Assembly: GCA_028095005.1 (NCBI GenBank) | Contig: CM051461.1 | Coordinates: 61,547,840-61,611,839 of the forward strand | DNA from: Rhynchospora pubera | Lineage: Eukaryota; Streptophyta; Magnoliopsida; Poales; Cyperaceae | Length of the DNA stretch: 64,000 nucleotides | Direction of reading: 5' to 3' | Shown here: positions 1 to 12,017 of the stretch, piece after piece | Layout: the number at the start of each line of letters is the position of its first letter | Position numbering within the stretch: position 1 is the first letter of the stretch | Notes under the pieces: generated by a model | What the model was told of the DNA's origin: nothing | The model's database searches: none | Seen by the model: only the letters and a program-made list of their open reading frames with translations | Program-made: the position numbers and the translations under genes

Positions 1-207
1 TATTTTTTCCTTTTAATAAGCTTCCATGCATCAAGAAAAACCATTCAAACCTGCATAATATACATTTGTCTAGATTTTTGAAAGAGATAAAATTTAGAAT
101 TTATTTTCCTAATAGAAACTGTTTTTACATTGAAATCACACTTAACTAGAGAGTTCCTGTACTTTTTTTGCACGGCCAGAAATGAGTAAATCTCCCGAGT
201 ATTCAAG

Positions 208-389
208 GGGATCCGTATCCGCTCCCGCGTGGGACCGTCCAGCGCAGTTTTCAAACCGTCTGATCTGATCTAGACGGTTCGGGTCTATCAATCTGGTTAC
301 ATGCACGGGGCTCCCTTTGCCTTTGAGATGAAATCATACGGCTGTAATTTATGCGCTGGACGGTTCCGCGCGGGACTACATCCCATTCC
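208..389. mobile_element. Mutator-type MITE (182 bp)
   Basis: The element is flanked by a perfect 9-bp direct repeat GTATTCAAG (199-207 and 390-398), the duplication length typical of Mutator-like transposons. Its arms are imperfect inverted repeats: both contain a CCGTCCAGCGCA core, present near 237 and in reverse near 350. It has no coding capacity. The outer left end reads GGGATCCGTATCC. The same interior sequence recurs at 6391-6591. A G run of about 14 bases follows at 423-437. Confidence 0.72.
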
Positions 390-398
390 GTATTCAAG

Positions 399-2231
399 GT
401 TTTGAAATAAAATATATACGGTAGGGGGGGGGGGGGCAACCAAGTTGTCCTTGTGTACTTGAAAAATACTTTCTTCCACTAGGTGCAAAGCAACAGCGAT
501 CCTGCACTCTTAAGTTTCCACCAAACCTTTCATTTTCATTCTTTCCTCTTGAGACTTTTATTATTATTATTATATTATTATTTTCTTAGCAAGTTGGTAG
601 GTATTTTCTCCCCAGGTGTCTTTCCACTAGAAGCCACAATACCATTTGCTTCTCCCCAGAAAATCCTTTCTTTATGCTTTTACGACCTCTTATTTTTGCA
701 AAGATTAGTTAAAAAAAAAGAATTATTCATAAATTGCAAGATGAAGTCTCTTTTACTCTATGTTTTTTTTTTTATGGATGCCTACTGATTTAATGAAAGG
801 ATTCAAAATATTTATTTTTAATATCTGTTAATCATCTTATTAGTTTCAAACTTACATGTTACACGCAAATAAAATTTATTTTAACAAATTGTGTTAGGTG
901 TGAGTTTAGTTGGATCTACACATCTTAAATTTTGTACAAGATTGTCTCTCCACTATAATAATTTTTGTGTATGTTAGTTATGTTATAAATATGAACGTGA
1001 CTATGTGATAGTCTAGCACAAATGGTCAGTGGCTCCGTCGTTATTCTAGAGAAAATAGATTCAATTTCCACTGGACGCGAAAGAGAAATAGACTCTATTT
1101 CACATAGTGGACTATGTCTCTATAAATAAATGACCTTTAATTTAAAAAAAGTATATATTATAAATATTCTATATCAACGAAGATACAAATGTATAAATAC
1201 CTGAGCCGGACAACATAATTAATCAGGAAAAAGAAAAGTATGACAACGTAATTTTTTTCATATATTTGCAATTCACGGTTTTTAAGTTGCTGTTGGAAAA
1301 TTTTGGTTAAATCTGAGCTCGTTAAATTGTTTACTACATTAAAAATTGACCCCATTTATTTTTCTAACATTATTAGATGATCCGCTGCCTTCAATGGGGA
1401 ACACCGAGACCACCTCATAAAGATCCATGATTCAAGTTGTGGTGGGTTAGTGGGTACCACTAACTTTAAAAAGTAGTCCTTTATACGTACGGGAGTTTCA
1501 TTATGTATATTTTAATTTTTTTATTATTTTTCTTATGTGATTTATTTTGATTTCGCTAATTTGTAGGTATATTGGGACCACCTTGCACTAGATTAGATTT
1601 TCCTGTTAACGACCTTCCCCTGAAGCACACTTCCCTAGTCATACCTATACGGTTCTGTACTTCCTATCTTTTATGTTTCTAAATATAATGATTTCTCGGC
1701 TTCTGAACTAAATCACGTTGTAAGTAACAATTATGTCCGTCTCATCAAATACAAAAGTGGATGTTGTATGAAATATAGAAAGCTTGATGCTGCTAAGTAA
1801 CAATTATACCTGTGTCAACTACAAATTATATAAAGAACTTAGAGAAATACTAGAATCTCACATATATTGGACGGATATGATCTATTCAATACGATTATTC
1901 TCACATTTCAAATTTTAAATGATCGATCCGAATAATTTAATTTGTTCTTCATATTGAAAATTTATAAGAAACCAAATTTATATTTTGTTGACATTTTTTT
2001 ACTATTTTTCGGTATTTTTCGGTATTTTTCAAAATCGTTTTTTTAATATTTGTAGCATGTATTTTCTAAAATGTCAAAATTTCTAAAAAAAATATAAAAT
2101 TTAATTTCTTACTAGTTTTCAATACAGAGAACAAATTGAAATGTTGGAATCGATCGTTCAAAATTTAAATTGTGATAATGATAGGATATGTCAGTCACAT
2201 GTGTAACCTAAAAACACAAATAAGAACACTA
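399..2231. other. Intergenic, with a decayed fold-back relic
   Basis: No gene is supported; the short ORFs are low complexity. At about 1860-2165 there is an imperfect inverted repeat whose layout matches the fold-back elements at 54.4-56.7 kb (GATCGATCCG, then ATATTGAAAATTTATAAGAAACC, then a run of ATTTTTC units), so I read it as an old, degraded relative. Otherwise nothing is recognisable. Confidence 0.5.
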
Positions 2232-2457
2232 TGTGTTCGGATGCAACGGAATAAGCCGTGAATAGAGAATAGGAATAAAGAATTTCGGTTTGCGTGCTTA
2301 TCCATATTCTTTATTCTTATATTATGATTTTGTTAGTATGGAAATAAGGGCCCAAATTCATTATTTTATATTGTTTGAGTTGTACAAGAATAAAAATAAG
2401 CACGCAAATCGAAATTCCTTATTTCTATTCTCTATTCCCGGCTCATCCAAACACACA
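2232..2457. mobile_element. Fold-back MITE (~226 bp)
   Basis: Two arms of about 75 bp are inverted copies of each other. The left arm has TGTGTTCGGATGCAACGG followed by AATAGAGAATAGGAATAAAG. The right arm has the complement, ending CTCATCCAAACACACA. The interior is AT-rich and has no ORF. I could not fix a target duplication with certainty. It resembles the GTGTTTGGAT-type MITEs elsewhere in the window. Confidence 0.55.
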
Positions 2458-3282
2458 CTTAATAGACGGAGGATATTACTTCTCGATAAAGTACCACAGA
2501 CATAATAAAGTACAGAGGCTTTTACTTTATAGTCTCTCAAGGCACCTGTCTTTATTCTTTTCTGCAACATAAGAACTCCTTCCCCGGTTGCAACTCTCCT
2601 AGAATAAATTCCATAAACATTCTTTTTTCTTTGTCCTTCTATTATCATAATCAAACTAGTAATTGAACAATAGCATATCACTTAACTAAGGCAGGTTCAT
2701 CTGGATTTTTGTTCAATCTATATCTTTTTTTTTAAGGATAACACGCTTTAGTTTTAGTGGGATGCCTGTCCCTACCTCTTTATAATAAAACCACCAGTTA
2801 GGTACAAGTACCACCAGTTGGTACTTCATTAGCTGAACCTAGTCCTTACTTGAAACTAATAATTAATTAATTCCACTAAGAATTAATTAACTTCCAAAAC
2901 ATTACATGTTTGAATTTCTAACGGGACTTTTGCATTTACAACCTTCTAATCTCAGAAATTTTAGTTAATTAACAGATCTATCATGATGAAGTGCAAATGA
3001 TTAGGGATCATTATATTCTGTGATAAATGACAACTCAAATCAAATAGAATATAACAATTTCTCTGTACACTTATATCCAGAAAGGGGCTAACAAGTTATA
3101 ACAAACAGTCAAAAGGGGAAAAAAATGCCTTCTGATTCAGCATGTACATTATCAGGTACCGGAAGACAAAAATTTATAATCCAAAACTTGAATTGCAACT
3201 TTACAAAGGAAAAAAAAAAAAAGATCTTTGAAATTGTGCTTGATTTAGTAGGTGCTAATGTACAGCTCCTAGGGTTTACACC
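2458..3282. other. 3' flank of the FBL3 gene
   Basis: Non-coding. It should hold the 3' UTR and polyadenylation region of the minus-strand F-box gene, whose stop codon is at 3283-3285. I see no other gene, element boundary or structured RNA here. Confidence 0.5.
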
Positions 3283-5921
3283 CTACTCAACAAAAATGTC
3301 ATGCGACTGTTGCTTCCACACTTCGCTCGACTCTAGCTGCACCTGCCATTTCAGCAAATTTAAATCATTTTAGTTGTAATCTTCGCATAACAACAGAGTA
3401 ATGAAGGCACAAAATCAGAACAACAGTACAACACATTAGTTATGCATACCTGGAAAGGCTTGTTTAACCACTGAAACATGCAACCGCGTGATTCCACACG
3501 ATTTATCAGAACCGGAGATATGAACGGTTTGAATGACACATGCAGTTTGACCTTCATCAGGCTGCCACACATCAAAAGTGCCGCAGCCAGACCATCCGCA
3601 GACATTCCAGAGAGATGTAACATTGTCACGACTTGCAAACAGCTGATGCTCGCAAGCGCTGACACACCAACATCTGTCACTGAGCAGTATGACAGATTAA
3701 TCTGCAACCATAAATTCCATATACTCATTATTTTCACAATTGGGGCAAACTATACAGCGAAATATAAAAGATTCTAAAACTAAAAAACGGATTGTATACA
3801 TGATGAGGTAAGGAATCTACCTGACGAAGGTTATGAGAGAACCGAGCGAAAGAGAGCATGGCAGCATCATTAATCTCATAACACTTCTTTATGTCAAGCT
3901 TGCTGAGATTGCAGCACCTGGCTGCGATAGCTGAGATCCCGACTGATGATACCAAGGAGCAGCCACGGATCTCGAGGGTATTCAATCTTGCACAATTTGA
4001 TAAACACTTGAGAGACTCATCAGAGATGCTCGTGCAATAAGACATGCATATTGTCTCTAGGTTGGAGCAGCCACGTGCTATTTCTGACACACCCTTGTCA
4101 GTTATGCCGATGGAACGATACAGATCAAGCTCTTGGAGATGGGGACATGATCTTCCTATTTGAATTAGGCCTTCATCGGTGATTTTGAGGCATATGCCTA
4201 TTTTTAAACTTGTCAGATTCTGGCACTGGGATAGGGATGTTAATCCTACAATTAATGCACATGTTATACACAAAACTTATAGTTATAACTAGAAATAAAA
4301 TATTAACCTAAATAACTCCATAAGATACCTTCATCATCTAAATCAGTGTCGGTTAGGTTGAGTTCTTCCAATTTCGGGCAGTGCCGACCAATAAGCCGAA
4401 AACCCTCCCATGTCACCTTCGTACAAGACTCCATACTCAGAGAAACTAGAGAAGCACAAGAACTAGTTATGGCAGCTAAAGATAGGTCTGTTATGTATCT
4501 ACAACATGTCGCATCTAATTTCACCAAGTCCTTGTGCTTTGCTACAATTACTGAAATGCCTTCATCAGTTACACCTGAGCACTTGCTCAGGCTGAGCTCC
4601 TTCAACGAAATGCATGAATTCGCAAGGGATTTTAGTCCATCGGTGCTGACATGGCACCCATCTAGCTTGATGGAATTAAGCTTAAATACACCGTGGAGGC
4701 CAGATAACATTGAGTTAACCTGCATTTATGATGACGAAAGGTTACAATTTCACCTAAACATGGATATGTTATATAAGTAAGTGGGGTTGAGATGTTATAA
4801 GGATACTTACAGGGGAGCAATATGACAAGTTTAGATGGTGTAAACTTGGGTTTTTTTGGAGAATACTAGATACGCTGGCCTGACTGATATTTTGGCAGTT
4901 AGACATATCAAGTGCCTGATAAAATCATACAAACAAAATTATGTCAGCATCGACAAATAAATTTCTAATCTTTCTCCTTTGAAAATAAATGTGTACTTAG
5001 GTTAGGTACCTGCAGTGATTTGAACCCCTGTTTAAGGGTAACAAGTGCTTTATCATTAATTCCGAGACATCCAGTCATGCAAAGATCTTCGAGATTAGGT
5101 AATTGTGCAATAGCAGGGAGGCATTTCTTTGTTATCTACAATTATGTAAAAGAATAAGTATAAGAAGACAATAACTTAAGGCAACAACAAGAGTTAATTT
5201 CTTCAAAAAGAACTAGAGGAAATAATGAGAAATCAAACGATGCATGTACCATGGTGAAGGAAACATCCAACGATCTGAGCTTCCTGCACTTAACAGCAAT
5301 CAACGCAACTCCCAAATCAGTTACACCAACACATCCCTTCAAACAAAGCAACTTCAAATTGGGGCAACAGACAGCAATGCAACCGATCCCCAAATCGGTC
5401 ACCTTCTTGCATCTCCCCATCCTGACGCGCTCCACCTTGCTCATTCTCCCGATCGCCGCAGCCGCCTCATCGGTCAATTCGACCCCGTTCGACACGTCAA
5501 TCTCCTCCAAATTGAAACATTTGTTGGCCAAAGACTCGATCCCTCTGTGCGAATAAGACCTCGACCCAGAAAGATTGATCGACCGCAAGCTCGGCCCGAG
5601 AAGCGAAGCAATCGAGCTGAGAGAGGCGTCGCTGAGGTAGGGACAGAGGGTTAGGTTGAGGTGCGAAATGGAATTGTACCGAGATAGAACGAAGGGAAGT
5701 AGCTCTGGTCGAAGAGGAGTTAGCGAGCGGCGGTGGCGCGCCTCCACGGCGAAGAACGATCGAGAGACGAGAGAGAAGGATTTCTTGTCTAACGGGTTGG
5801 AGTCGAGAAGATCCAATATCAGGAAGAGTATTTCCTCTGAGAGAGCTTCAAACGGGCTCTCGGATGGCTCGGTGTTGGCTTCGACCCGGATCCGCTTCTT
5901 CATTCTCGTTTCCATTTCCAT
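3283..5921 (-). CDS. FBL3: F-box/LRR-repeat protein 3-like (FBL3 type), seven exons
   Basis: Predicted substrate-recognition subunit of an SCF E3 ubiquitin ligase: the F-box binds SKP1 and the leucine-rich repeats bind the target. Exons, read 5' to 3' on the minus strand: 5921-5250, 5135-5010, 4915-4811, 4719-4329, 4245-3821, 3701-3450, 3342-3283. All junctions are GT/AG and the joined frame is open for 676 aa plus a TAG stop. The F-box spans about residues 24-63 (FEALSEEILFLILDLL...). From about residue 80 to the end run many cysteine-containing LRRs of the form CPNLKLLCLKGC..VTDLG, typical of the FBL family and close to the usual length. The small last exon encodes VQLESSEVWKQQSHDIFVE. The start at 5921 is the first ATG of the open frame, after a basic N terminus (MKKRIRV). 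No break is seen. The substrate cannot be inferred from sequence. Confidence 0.93.
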
Positions 5922-6381
5922 GAAAATAAAATACTCGGAGAAAGAAATGAAATGAAACGAGAGAGAGAAATAATGACAAGGGAGAGAGTGGGAGAGGAGG
6001 TAGAAGAAGAAGAAAGGAGGCGAAATGGAAATGACGAAAAGGCCCCTGAGGAGGTTTATTCCTAGACGAGAGAGACGGCGGTTTGTCTGTTTCGGATGAC
6101 GAGAATGCCCCTGATGATAAGCTGACTGGAAGTAGACTCGGAGGGTAGGGATGGGATTTTAGAAGGGGGGTACGGTACGGACGGAAACGAACAGAAGGGT
6201 AAGATGGGAAAGAGAGGAAAGGAAGTAATTGGGGAAGGAAGATGTGGGGGAGGAAGTACAGAAAGGGAAGTGCGGTCTAGTACGATTCAACTGCTTACCA
6301 CTTACGCTTATTTTTAATTATTCTTTTTTATTTTTTTTTATTTTATATCGGTAAGTAGAATCTGGGTTTATACGCCTCCGG
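5922..6381 (-). promoter_or_regulatory. 5' UTR and proximal promoter region of FBL3
   Basis: Purine-rich on the plus strand (so CT-rich on the sense strand), with GAGAGAGAG runs just upstream of the ATG (5960-6005), a common feature of plant 5' UTRs. The region is bounded on its far side by the Mutator-type MITE at 6391. No specific transcription-factor site is claimed. Confidence 0.4.
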
Positions 6382-6390
6382 TGTGGTTAC

Positions 6391-6591
6391 GGGAGCGTAT
6401 CCTCTGGATGGTTGAATAACAACCATCCAGTGGACGTTTTTCGATACGAGCCGTCTGATTTAATCTAAACGGTTAGATTTTTTCGGGCCTATCAATCTTA
6501 GTATCATGCACGGGGTATTTATAGCCATTGAGATTAAATCAGACGGTTGAGATCGAACCATCCACTGGATGGCCATCAAGAATGCGAATTA
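6391..6591. mobile_element. Mutator-type MITE upstream of FBL3
   Basis: It is flanked by direct repeats GTGTGGTTAC (6381-6390 and 6592-6601; 9-10 bp). The left end GGGAGCGTATCC matches the left end of the 208-389 element, and the interior shares a long block with it (CTATCAATCT, ATGCACGGGG, GAGATNAAATCA). An inner inverted repeat (ACCATCCAGTGGA / TCCACTGGATGG) adds a hairpin. It lies about 470 bp upstream of the FBL3 start codon. Confidence 0.72.
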
Positions 6592-6978
6592 GTGTGGTTA
6601 CCGCTCGCGCCGCGTCTTCTGCGAAATGCGTGCAAAATACATTTTGATTGTTATATAAAAAAAAAACATTATGATTTGGTGAGTCACTATTTAAGTATCT
6701 TTCATGTGTCTCCTTATGAAAATTTATTAATTCTGCAATCTTTTATACGGCGTACGTATTGTTCACATATCAGACAAATTTTCAAGTTTTGTCCTGGTTA
6801 TATTGAAAAAATTATAGGATATTAAATGCCCTTTGTCTCATTGAGTAATAATCTGCAATTTTGTTTTTTTTATGAGAGAGAGAGAGAGTTAAGGGGTTTT
6901 TTTAATTTTGTGATGAATTTAAGTTGTTATTTTATAATTTTTTGCACTGCATCTTAAAAATCATATTATAGTATTAAT

Positions 6979-7134
6979 GGGTGCGTTTGGATAGGTGTGG
7001 GAAGAAGAGAAGAAGGGAAGAAGTGGGAAGAAGTATTGGGAAGTGTGTAACTTTGTAAAGAGTTTGGATTGTTTATAATTTTTTTTTTCTTCTTCCTTCT
7101 TCTTTTTCTTTCTTCCAACGATCCAAACGCACCC
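6979..7134. mobile_element. GTTTGGATAGGTGTGG-family MITE, copy 1
   Basis: Perfect 14-bp terminal inverted repeats (GGGTGCGTTTGGAT) flanked by a 3-bp AAT duplication (6976-6978, 7135-7137). The interior is GAAG-rich (GGTGTGGGAAGAAG) with the shared block GTGTAACTTTGTAAAGAG. A 3-bp AT-rich duplication suits a PIF/Harbinger-type (Tourist) MITE. Relatives lie at 16400, 28418, 31048 and 42556. Confidence 0.75.
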
Positions 7135-7137
7135 AAT

Positions 7138-7571
7138 GTACATTACGGACCTATTTAAAAATATCTTACAGACAGCTCATAATGTATATTACGCACATCA
7201 AATACTACAAAGTTTAGAAAGAGCATAATGAAGACTGAGTTAAAATAATAGTTTTTAAATAAAATACAATAATAACATTCAACTTGGGGAAGTAAACATC
7301 AAGGGTGGGCTTCGCTATATTGTTATATGGCACTACTTGCGGTCCATCTATGCATTCAACTTATTCTTTGTTAAAATTACTACAGCTAAAAAAAAGTACT
7401 CTTAACTATCTCGATCAAATATTTATTTAATTGGGTACGCAGATAAAACGTATTTGAGTATGAAATTCTCTCTTTTGCTAAACAGATATAAATTCGAAAA
7501 TAAATTATTTTCATGATTTTTCTAAGATCATTTTATCATCATCATTATCATTATCATTATCATTATTGTTA

Positions 7572-7629
<58 letters not shown>

Positions 7630-10600
7630 ATTTTGTGAGATGGCGGTTATAGATTTTTTTTTTTCTAACTTTAGTTTGTTGAATCCTGATTTTGGAATCA
7701 TCGTTTTCGCTTCCTTAAGAACTTTTACAACATGAGTAAATGTGCTGGTGCTTTCAGGTTATAGCCTAATTACTTATGTCTCTGATAATTTAAGCTAAAG
7801 CTTCCCTTTAGATTTGAATGAAATTTGGTTAAATAGATTTCATCCAGATTTTTAACTCTAGTTACATTAATTTAGGTTACAAGTACTTCTCTCCATGACT
7901 ATTGAATGACTGAAAGGCAGAAATAATCTAACCCTTTTTTGTTCTAATATATTGAATTTCTGGGATAATTCTTTTTTTTTTAGAAAAAAAATTTCTGGGA
8001 TAATTCATTAGCCAAAATACGGTGTGGGTTCGTAATTTGCAATTAATAATGATTATATATGTAAACGTCATACAGTAACGTTAGCATATAAAAAAATTTT
8101 GTTATTAAATAATCAGAAACAACGCTGTAGCACATTATTCCGGACACATTACAGGTTTGGATTTTGGAAGACAAGGGGAAAAAATTGTCTGGTTATGGAA
8201 AGAATATATGGACATTATAGTAAATGAAATTGTTAATAATTTTTTCTTAACAATAAACAATATTTAATAGCAAAGCCACAAAATATTCCTGGTCAGCAAT
8301 GAATACAACCTTTTTTTAAAAAAAAAATATTCTGAATAGATAACTATTTAGGTAAAATAATCAAAATAGTATAAGGAGAATCCTTGATTTAAGGCTAAAA
8401 TTATTTTGTTTGTTTAGTCGACAAAAAGTGAAAAAATAATGAAAGAAGAAATCCGAGAGGTGAGCAGACTCCGGCATTGGAAAAGCGGAACAAGACAAGG
8501 AATGGGGGAAGGAAAATACATAAAATAAGCGAAAAGGACTTGAAAGTAAATACCGTACCAAAAAAGGACCCCTTTTCCGTGAATACAATGCAAATGCATC
8601 ACTTGGTAGCCAAGTCTGTGTGCTCTGTATCTTCGTCAAAGATGCCTTTTCGATGACTCTGGTTTTATTCAGTGGAGGCCGCATCTCTTGGAAGCTGGAA
8701 TAATAAATAATGTTGTCACTTTTCATATATAACCCTGAAATGATTCTAAATAGTGTAAATGCCTTTAAAAGATGTAATATCGCTGAAACTTGAAGGTGTA
8801 TCCCGGTACCATTTATCCAGTGAAGGCCGGATCTTACACAATAAATTATACATCAAATCAAAACATATATTACTAGACAGAATTGGATCCGCCTCCGAAA
8901 ATACTGTGCGCGAACAGTGCTTCGAACAGTATTTCAATCCTGATCGTCCATCTGATCTCTTTGCATCCTGGCCATTGGATTTGATCGATCTCATTCCTCC
9001 GATGGGATTCTTTCTAGAGAATTCGTAGAATATGCTCTCTACTGGATTTCTCCATTCCTTCTCTCTCCCACTTTCTCGCTGTTTCCTTCGATGGACCAGG
9101 CAGAGAGGGTTCCCATGTGGTGTGCGTACGGAGCGATTTCCGGTGGCTGCTCTTGGTGTGTGCGCTGTTTTCTTTGCTTCGACTGTGCTATGTATGCGAT
9201 TGCTCTTTGCGGTCTACCATTTCTAATCGACTATCTCTCATTGCCTCTTCGATTTCTGAAGCGTCAACAGAAAGCCAGTAGAGAAAAGCACATGGGTTTT
9301 ATCTTCTTTTCTCAGTTTCGTCTCTCTCATCTTTTTCCTTTTTGTTTCTTTTTTGGTTCTCTATTCTGTCTCTCTTTAAATCGCAAAAAATGGTTGGTGT
9401 TTGGGATTTGTCTATTATTCTGTCTCCTTCTTATCTTATCTTACTTCTCTCTGACTTTTTCTTTTTCATTTCAGACTTCATTTGGCTTTTACTTTTTCCT
9501 TTTATTTTTTTTCCTATTTCTTCCTTTGCGTTTATAGCTTTTTATGTTTCCTGTTCTTTTTTGTTTTTGTTCTGAATTTTTCGCTGTATTCTTCATCTTT
9601 GACTTGCTTCCCATCAAAAGTTGTCCTATTCTCTCAGATTCCTCTTCTCTAATTTTTTTTTTGCTCGATGCTGCTTTTGTCAATTTTTTTTTCCTTTTTT
9701 CTTTCGATTGTGACCCCCTAATATTCTTTTTGTGGTGTTTTGTGTCCCAATTTTATTTTTCTTTCTTGCAATTGTGCTTAGATGTTGTGAGTGCGAAGAT
9801 TGGTTTGTCTTATTTTACCTTTATTTCAGTTTTCTGCGTTATGTGCTTGCTTTCTTCAGAAACTGTATGTCCACTTAAATTAAGTTTAAGGTAAGTTCAG
9901 ATTAAGTGCCAAGAGTGGTTCAACTTACCTTGGAACGTCTTTGTTGTCTCTATTAAAACATGTGACCACACTCTAATTAATCTGTTTTGTATAGAAAAGA
10001 AATAAGAGGAGTCAAGGTTGAAAAAAGATATGATGGAACCTATAAAAACGTTATTTCTTTAACAAAAAATCACTCGATGCACTATTTCATGCTTTTAGTT
10101 TGTTTCCTTACCTACTTTTTATTTATTTATTTATTTATTTGCTTCTCTATAGTGACATTGTCATGCCAGTAGAGGACGATGCAAGCGCGCAGCACTGGAT
10201 GTGAATAGGTTTGCACAACCAGTTAAGGTAGAACTTTGATGTTTTATTATATAAATTTGGATTCATTTTCTAAATAGTAGAATAGAACTGTTGGTTGTTA
10301 AGCGCACAAAACTCTTTAAATTGGTTGACCACAGCAAATTTAGTACACTATCCTCGGAGATAGACTGAATAAGCTGATTTTCGATTATGGAATTTTTTGT
10401 GGCCTGATTGCCTTTTGTATTTTGATCCTTTCAGGTTGAGACATAGAAAGTTTGGAGCTGTGCTTGGTAATTTTAGGAAGCAGTAGTGCTGTCAATCAGT
10501 TCAAGAGCCCTAAGAGACTACGTTTCCATGTAATCGCCTCCACCTGGTTTGCATGTCTGATCAATTTAGCATGTTGCATTTTAATTTCTGGACATACTAA

Positions 10601-12017
10601 TAAGCCCCTACCTTAAATAATTTACTATTACATGTCAGCAGAGAGGAGAAAGACGGAGAGGTTTAATTATTGTTAAATGTAAAAGCTTAATTTCATTATA
10701 TGCGTACGACATGTCTGCACATCTACAAAAATTGTGATATCTATCAGATATTTGTTAATTTTTTTACTGATATTTGAGGGCTCTAAGACTAATAGTCAAA
10801 TTAATATGAAATTATCAATTTAAAGTATATGTGCTAATGAAGCTATTACAGTGCAAGCATTTTACTAAGAGGTCTTCAAAAAAAATTTTGCGTAGGTTTT
10901 TTTTTTTCCCCTTATGTCGTCTGAGTGGTATAATGATTGCAACTGACTATGGAAAGTATAACATATATTAACTAATTGATCCTTTATATCACAGTTCAGG
11001 TGTCTCTAACACGAAACAAGCTATTCCAAGCATTGTCCTGCTCGCATGAAGCACTGTCAATTTTATGAGGTGGTGCATTTGATGCTTTTATTTTTTTTAT
11101 ATCTTTTCTTGAACTTAAAATTTTTTCCGTAAATGATTTAAGCCCCTTTAATTTTCTCTCTTTTTTAGAAAAAAAAATGGAAAGGCACCTCTGTGTAAAG
11201 ATGTACCATTGTCAATCACTAAATTAAATTTTGCATCGTCATGTAAAGATTAAGTTTGCAGTAATTTTGGTCAGTTAAATTTTATGACATTTTGTTTACT
11301 GACTCTTTATTATTTTTTCCCTGTGTGTCATACAGATTGGTATGGTTGATTGAAAGTATAAAAAAAAATTCAGAATGATAAGTTGCCTTAAGGTACACAT
11401 GATCGTACATTTTTCATGAAAATTACTATTATATTTTAATTGGATGTTGTTATTATTATTGGATTTGTAATCCGGTGGAAGTGCAAATATTGCTGATATA
11501 TTTGAGGTCTACAATTTTGTCTTGATTTTGCCTTTAGCTTTAAAAATATTGCTTTGTTTTGCAACAATAATTAGTTTTGCTAAATTCATAGTGGATCGAA
11601 ATGCACTAGCTGATTTTTCTCTTTTGAACTTTGCTGACAAGAGAGAAAAAAAGAATATGTACTGGGTTTGCTTTTGCTTTGTTGTTCTCGCTTGATAAAG
11701 TAAATGGTTTCTTATTTTGTGTCATAATAGTAGTGCAGCTATAATATGTTGCAGTCTGATATTTTGTGGTTTGTTGATGAAAAATAATGCCAAGAGGATA
11801 GGTATTTAGTGCCGGATCAGTATGAAAATTTAATTCTTTTTTTTTTTGGTTGGTGATAGAATAAACTGATACAGCATAGCTGAAAAAGGTTATTTTAGTG
11901 GCTACATATAGTGGGGTTTTCTACCTTAATTATAAAGAGCATAGAATTGCCACAGTGTCTTCCCTCTCCAATCTTCACGACCACCGGCCTATAACAACAA
12001 TTTAGATTTTATCAATA
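7138..12017. other. Gene-poor stretch, T-rich, intron-like
   Basis: No supportable coding gene. A TTA/TCA trinucleotide tract lies at about 7540-7629. From about 8870 to 9300 the sequence has the look of a plant 5' UTR (CT-rich, moderately GC), followed by several kilobases of T-rich DNA resembling introns but without exons I can join. It could be a non-coding transcript locus or gene DNA captured by the plus-strand Helitron that ends at 16242. That link is inference only. Confidence 0.35.

Noticed and set aside
9032..9894. Phenylalanine-rich plus-strand ORFs that might look like membrane proteins
   Set aside because: They come from long T-rich tracts; the hydrophobicity reflects base composition and no family is recognised.
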